Below are positions 59,640 to 64,000 of a stretch of DNA of 64,000 nucleotides, one piece after another. The DNA comes from Phoenix dactylifera (Eukaryota; Streptophyta; Magnoliopsida; Arecales; Arecaceae): contig NC_052399.1 in the NCBI RefSeq assembly GCF_009389715.1, positions 27,041,146 through 27,105,145 on the forward strand, given 5' to 3'. Position numbers and translations under genes: made by a program. Numbering within the stretch: position 1 is the first letter of the stretch; every line of letters begins with the position of its first letter. The notes beneath the pieces are model-generated. The model saw nothing but the letters and a program-made list of their open reading frames with translations. It was not told where the DNA came from and ran no database searches.

Positions 59640-60022
59640 AATAAGACCTGTCTACGTTAAGCGAGCAATGCAAAGCAAGCCGCAGCCTCCATCTTGCAGA
59701 TGACGACGCATTTGCTCCGCAACAAACACCTTCACTATCCTCTCCTCCCTTGCCCCTGATTGCACTCAACATAGATGATCGATCCCATCCTCCCTTAGCG
59801 ATACCTGGTTCGACGCGTTCTCGTCAACAATTCTAATAAGAAGATGCCAAAGCTACAGACGTCGAACTTGAAAGGTGGGGCAACGGGTCTTGAGGGCCTT
59901 AAAGTGGTTCGGCAACCAACGACGGAAGGTGGAGGAGCCGAAGAGCGGGTAGCCGACGAAGACAGAGAGAATTGCAACTCCAGGGTTCCGCCGAAGGAGC
60001 GCATTCGAGGCCCCAGCATTTA
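59640..60022 (-). pseudogene. Fragment of an LRR receptor-like kinase gene
   Basis: The minus strand encodes VVGCRTTLRPSRPV and then KFDVCSFGIFLLELLT at 59840-59920. This corresponds to the kinase subdomain VIII-IX segment of plant LRR receptor-like kinases (VVGYRAPE and SDVYSFGVLLLELLTGK in the family). Directly after it the homology continues in another frame: NASNQVSLREDGID, then VQSGAREERIVKVFVAEQMR, which resembles the family's EEGVDLPRWVQSVVREEW and the following residues. The frameshift, the loss of the APE motif and the small size (about 380 bp) mark it as a dead fragment. No ectodomain or N-terminal kinase lobe is seen nearby. Confidence 0.6.
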
Positions 60023-60905
60023 ATTAAAAAAAAATAAATTTTTCTATTTTTCTAACTTTTAGTTATTTTAAATATTTTAAAATATTTTTTGGTGAGACGT
60101 CTGAATGCTGGCTTCCGAAAAGATACGGTGTTTTAGAAACATTATGCATCTTCGAAACCATTGCTTCTCTTCGATTTTTGGAGATTAATTCTAATTCAAT
60201 ACAATTTCTCTCTAACTCACTGGTACTCTGTCTCTACAAATCCGTATGCAGAGAGATCAGCATATCACGTGCCTTGATCCAAGCAAGAAGGACTGGAGTG
60301 AGCATGAAGAGGATATAGAGCAGGTATAGATGGGCATCAGGTGGTGGACGAGTCTACGGGCCAGCCTCCATACTGAACGACCTTTGTTTGCTAACGAGGC
60401 TGCGAGTTTGAGGCAGTGGAAGAGGAGGCGGGCGTGAGGCGTTTAACCACGAAAGGAAGCGGCGTCTCCATACCAATCGATTTTGGTTGGGAGGAAGATC
60501 ACGAACTCGCCGGTTGAGTCCTCCGCGAAACCAAACTCCCTGGTGCTGCGCGAAATCACAGAGGTGTGCGCGGAAACCAATTTTTTAATAAAAAAACCTG
60601 TAGTTCGTTAAGACCAATAGATAACTATTATATGCCGCTGCAACGCATACAATATATATTAAATTTTTTATGTCAATTAGGTTAGATCATCAATTCCAGC
60701 AAAAAAAAATCTAATATTTTATATACATACATAAAGTGAAAGAATGATCTTTCCTCGAATCCACCAGTGGATCATCCACCGATAGCTTTGAGACTTGTGC
60801 AGGTTGATAAATACAGAGCTCGGAGCACCTTATGATCTGTGCAATGGGTGATCTTATGGCGCCCAAATGAAGGTCAATTGAAAGATATAACCCCAACCCT
60901 AGATT
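60023..60905. other. Intergenic DNA with a dispersed repeat fragment (copy 2)
   Basis: No gene is seen. At 60757-60802 is CCACCAGTGGATCATCCAC followed by CTTTGAGACTTGTGCAG, which matches the block at 45170-45290. A third related CTGTGCAATGGGTGATC block follows at about 60837-60853. Confidence 0.4.
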
Positions 60906-61727
60906 TGTTAAATGTTATTATGGGTGGGCCGTGGCTCGAGGTGCATGGCACGTGCGGAAAGAAGGGGTCACCACCAAAAGACAGCTAAATTGATTAAGCA
61001 CATAGGCATGGTTATACCCTAGACAACGTAGAAAAATCTCTATCCTATTTTGCGATAAGCTTCCATTGCATCTGAATGAAAGCATTCAGATTGTCAAAGA
61101 TAAAAAAAAATATTAGACACCTCCACGTCGATCTTAGACGACTCTGGCCTCAGCCGAAGAGCCAACCACTCGAGGTGAACAACTTCGGCCCTAGCCGAGG
61201 ATCCAACCGCTTGAGGTGAGCGACTTCGGCTCCAACCGAAAAGCCCATAAGCACGTATCGACAACGATTGACAATATTAACAACTGACAGCCCTGGCAAT
61301 ACGCAATCGTGGCAACTCCACAATCTGCACTCAACCAGCATTGCACGCCTCCCATGCGGATTGACTCCACATTACAGTCGTACCACCGGCCGTTACCTAG
61401 CCATCAGTGCACGCCACATCAGCCTAGGTAACGACAAATCCAGCTTTCCTATATAAAAGGATGGTCTGGAGGACCTCAAGTAGGATATTCATTTCACACA
61501 GAGCACTACACTCTGTTAAAATCTTCTCACTTCTATATTGTTGCCTCTCTATTCTGACTAAGGCATCGAAGGGCCCTGTCGGAAACTCTCCAACAAGTGA
61601 ACTTTTTGCAGGCCATCTCCGAGATCGATACTCGACGCCACCACCAACCTACTCAGCTTGTCTCCAGCCGACCTCAGGATCGTCCAAACTGAACTCCGAC
61701 CTCATTCCAAATTCCGCGGCAACAATT
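60906..61727 (+). mobile_element. Solo LTR of a Ty3/gypsy-type element (about 820 bp)
   Basis: The sequence begins TGTTAAATG and has a TATATAAAA box at 61450-61458, then a leader with GGCATCGAAGGGCCC and a CTTTTTGCAGG block, ending in GGCAACA near 61724. These features resemble Tat-type LTRs of monocots. AGATT flanks it on both sides (60901-60905 and 61728-61732) if the end is placed at 61727, but that end would be CAACAATT rather than the usual CA, so the border is uncertain by a few bases. The U3 part contains a 41-bp tandem repeat (AGCCGAAGAGCC at 61152, AGCCGAGGATCC at 61193). No internal retrotransposon sequence adjoins it. Confidence 0.55.
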
Positions 61728-63323
61728 AGATTTGTGTCAATTGGCTAGAATAAATGTAATTACTCAGACACAAGAACAACAGTATAGTGCAAATTTGAGT
61801 TTGACCATGTGAATATTGTTCCTTCAAATATTCTTCGTGGTTCTTGCACTCAGAAAATACTATTTAGCCCACCCTACCTGCAACATTTTGCTCACCGATT
61901 CACTGCCAGGGCTGCGAATATGACAAGTTGGTGTCCCAGAATCAAGTTGCAAAGCCAAAATGATTGAATGCTACTAATCAAAGTGCTTCTGAATCTCTGG
62001 CATCGGTTTCGCCTGCAATGTAAAGCCATGCAGCTGAAGAAAACAAGTCAACTAACGATCAGCTACTTCCACAGACATTGCAATCTTTCATTCAAAGAAA
62101 GAACCAATCCGCAATTTATTTTAACCTACGCAGCTCCATCTGTGATTAAAAAAATATATTTGAAATAATATAAGAATTTTGATGGATGAAACGAGAAGGT
62201 GAAGACGGCTGGGTCCATACTGTGTACAAGCATTGTTAACTTCTGTTGTCAATGAGATGGTAGAATTTTTCCAACGCAATTAAAGATATACAAGAAGGAT
62301 GTCGGATAATCTAGTTGGAAAGTATTATCAAACAAACAACTCATGAAAGGTAGCTACAACCTTGGTTTAGGACTGCGGCAGAAAATGACAGAGTTGCTTG
62401 ATCATCGCTTACATAAAGGAAATAATTAGAACCATAAACAACTTTAGAGGGTTATAGCATCACATATTAAGGAAATCTGATGTTCTATGTCAAAGTCTTT
62501 TTTAAATACATCTAGAATGACAGTGCACGACAAGCCACAATCTTACGACAACCCGCATGTCTCCAAAGTTCTCTTGTAGACCTTTCTCTGACATGCATAT
62601 GAGTCTTACTGCATCAATCTATTATGATCCTGAAGAATCTTTGTTCCATACATGGTTTCTTTCATAACGAGCAACTTGACCGCAAGATCTAGATATACTA
62701 TAAGCTATATGTGAGAAATATTATCAGAACTAGGAATCACAAGTTACTCAGCAGTTTGTTTTCCTCCTATCCCTCTTTACCCTCCGAGGGAGCCAGCCAT
62801 CTCAAGGTGAAAATAAGCAAACTCAAAATTTATATAGATAGTTGAATGAAATTTGAGAAAATAAAAGCTAAATTGTCGAGATTATTCATTTATTAGACAT
62901 GAAAAATGACTTGTATCATTAGTACAAATACCAAAATCAATTCTTTAGTTGTCTTCCTACGTTTTCAGAACACCTCCTATATTAGTTTACAAGCAAATTC
63001 CATGGTTAAGAGGACCTATACCAAATATATTGTGGGAAAAAATTTAATGCGGATTATGTACATCACGTCTTTATGAGTAAGCAGCACCCTTCGTGCTTGA
63101 TTACTAACAAATATCAGTTTTGTGATATACATGTGACATATGGGACTAGAACTAAAAAAAGGTACATATTGTCTCATAAGAAGATTTTCTTCTTTGGAGT
63201 CAAAAATTCAATCCCCTTTTGAAGACATTCACTTCCCCAAGTCAAACTCTTTAAATAGATTTTTGAGAGCGAAAGGGGGGAAAGGATACAATTATTATGT
63301 AGAGGAGTGTGTTTATGATGAGG
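61728..63323. other. AT-rich intergenic DNA
   Basis: No gene is supported. The open frames at 61968-62168 and 63140-63394 give no recognisable protein; the second overlaps the SINE. Confidence 0.5.
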
Positions 63324-63486
63324 GTGAGCTTTGCGTAATGGTAAGGTTATTCCATTGTGACTTCGAGGTCACGTATTCAAAACACGAAAATTAGCCCCTA
63401 TGTACATCTAACCCTCTCTAGACCCCACAATAACCCTCTCTAGACCCCACAATAGTGGAAGCCTTGTGCACCGCCATTTTCTAGTA
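63324..63486 (+). mobile_element. tRNA-derived SINE (Au-like), degraded
   Basis: The left part TGCGTAATGGTAAGG resembles an RNA polymerase III A box region. GGTCACGTATTCAAAAC, about 30 bases on, is a decayed B box, with CCATTGTGACTTCGAGGTCAC between them. The right part GACCCCACAATAGTGGAAGC and CTTGTGCACCG match the conserved end of Au-type SINEs of plants (a pattern like GACCCCGCAGTGGCGGGAGC and CTCGTGCACCG). A 22-bp unit (AACCCTCTCTAGACCCCACA plus AT) is tandemly duplicated at 63410-63431 and 63432-63453. No poly-T tail or target duplication was identified. Confidence 0.65.
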
Positions 63487-64000
63487 TTCCTTTATGCAAA
63501 GAAAATTTATGAATGGTGACAAAAATGATTCTTGTGGTAGTGTATAGTATAGATCAAGGTTCACATATCAATACTAAAACCTATATAGGTATCTTACCTA
63601 TATGATACTGAGCAATATGACACGATGCTATACTAATATAAGGTATACCTCCGTGTGCCTGCATCTAAAAATATGAGGGTACTACATGTGTCGTTATGGC
63701 ACCAATATAGGAGGCATATCTGTATCGATACCTTACCAATACAATTTGTATTGCTAGTATGCACTAGTAACTAAATCGCTGGTACTACATCTCATAAGTA
63801 GACACATTATTATCTATAATTGCAGCTACCATCATACATGGCCTACTTAACTTAAAGTTGTCCGGGTACCTTAACTAACAACTGAAAGTCTAAATTATAT
63901 TGCTATAGACCAAATAAAACCAACAACAAAGTCATTCCTTGCTCTTTTTTCCAGCAAAACTGGGGGAAGGGTGGTACAATGAAAGTTGAACTATTACAGA
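63487..64000. other. AT-rich intergenic DNA with a repeat-like block
   Basis: Between about 63570 and 63780 there are repeated words of the type GATACCTTACCAATAC and TATAGGTATCTTACC, suggestive of an old dispersed repeat. No gene is seen. Confidence 0.4.

Noticed and set aside
1-64000. CRISPR arrays, rRNA genes, intact tRNA genes
   Set aside because: None was seen; the tandem repeats present are direct head-to-tail arrays without unique spacers.

Overview
The window looks like nuclear DNA of a flowering plant, most likely a monocot and possibly a palm (low-confidence inference). The evidence is multi-exon genes with GT-AG introns, AT-rich intergenic DNA, an intronless gene with extremely GC-rich codons, and plant-type Ty3/gypsy, Ty1/copia, LINE and tRNA-derived SINE sequences. 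Nothing bacterial was seen: no operons, CRISPR arrays or rRNA.

Four host genes can be supported. (1) 18563-19486, minus strand: an unrecognised 307-residue protein with one N-terminal hydrophobic helix. (2) 25888-26286, plus strand: a 132-residue protein with three membrane segments. (3) About 29590-40328, plus strand: an RSRC2-like arginine/serine-rich protein with six coding exons whose splice phases all agree (514 residues) and an intron in the 5' UTR. (4) 53684-55294, plus strand: an intronless BCS1-type AAA-ATPase of 536 residues. TATA-like boxes sit at sensible distances upstream of all four.

The most striking feature is a young, complete but non-autonomous LTR retrotransposon at 7335-16380. 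It has 817-bp LTRs that differ at one position that I can see, and a perfect CTTTG target-site duplication. It encodes a Tat-lineage-type Gag but no protease, reverse transcriptase, RNase H or integrase. Where pol would be there are two tandem arrays, about nine copies of a 121-bp unit and about 23 copies of a 46-bp unit, whose monomers are related to each other. Beyond them, facing gag, is an antisense gene with its own TATA-like box, an intron in its leader, two in-frame coding introns and one single-base frameshift. The two transcription units converge on the arrays. The element therefore appears to move using enzymes supplied in trans while carrying its own antisense gene.

The rest is mostly old repeat debris: a decayed minus-strand Ty3/gypsy chromovirus-like pol (about 4398-6700) with a probable LTR beside it; a KIN-7 kinesin fragment that keeps intron-exon structure (20091-20614); a LINE-type RNase H fragment (21318-21749); the 5' end of a Ty1/copia element (about 43000-43690); two LTR-like sequences (about 56385-56935 and 60906-61727); an LRR receptor kinase fragment (59640-60022, minus); and a SINE near the right edge (63324-63486). 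Large AT-rich stretches between these show no gene that I can support.
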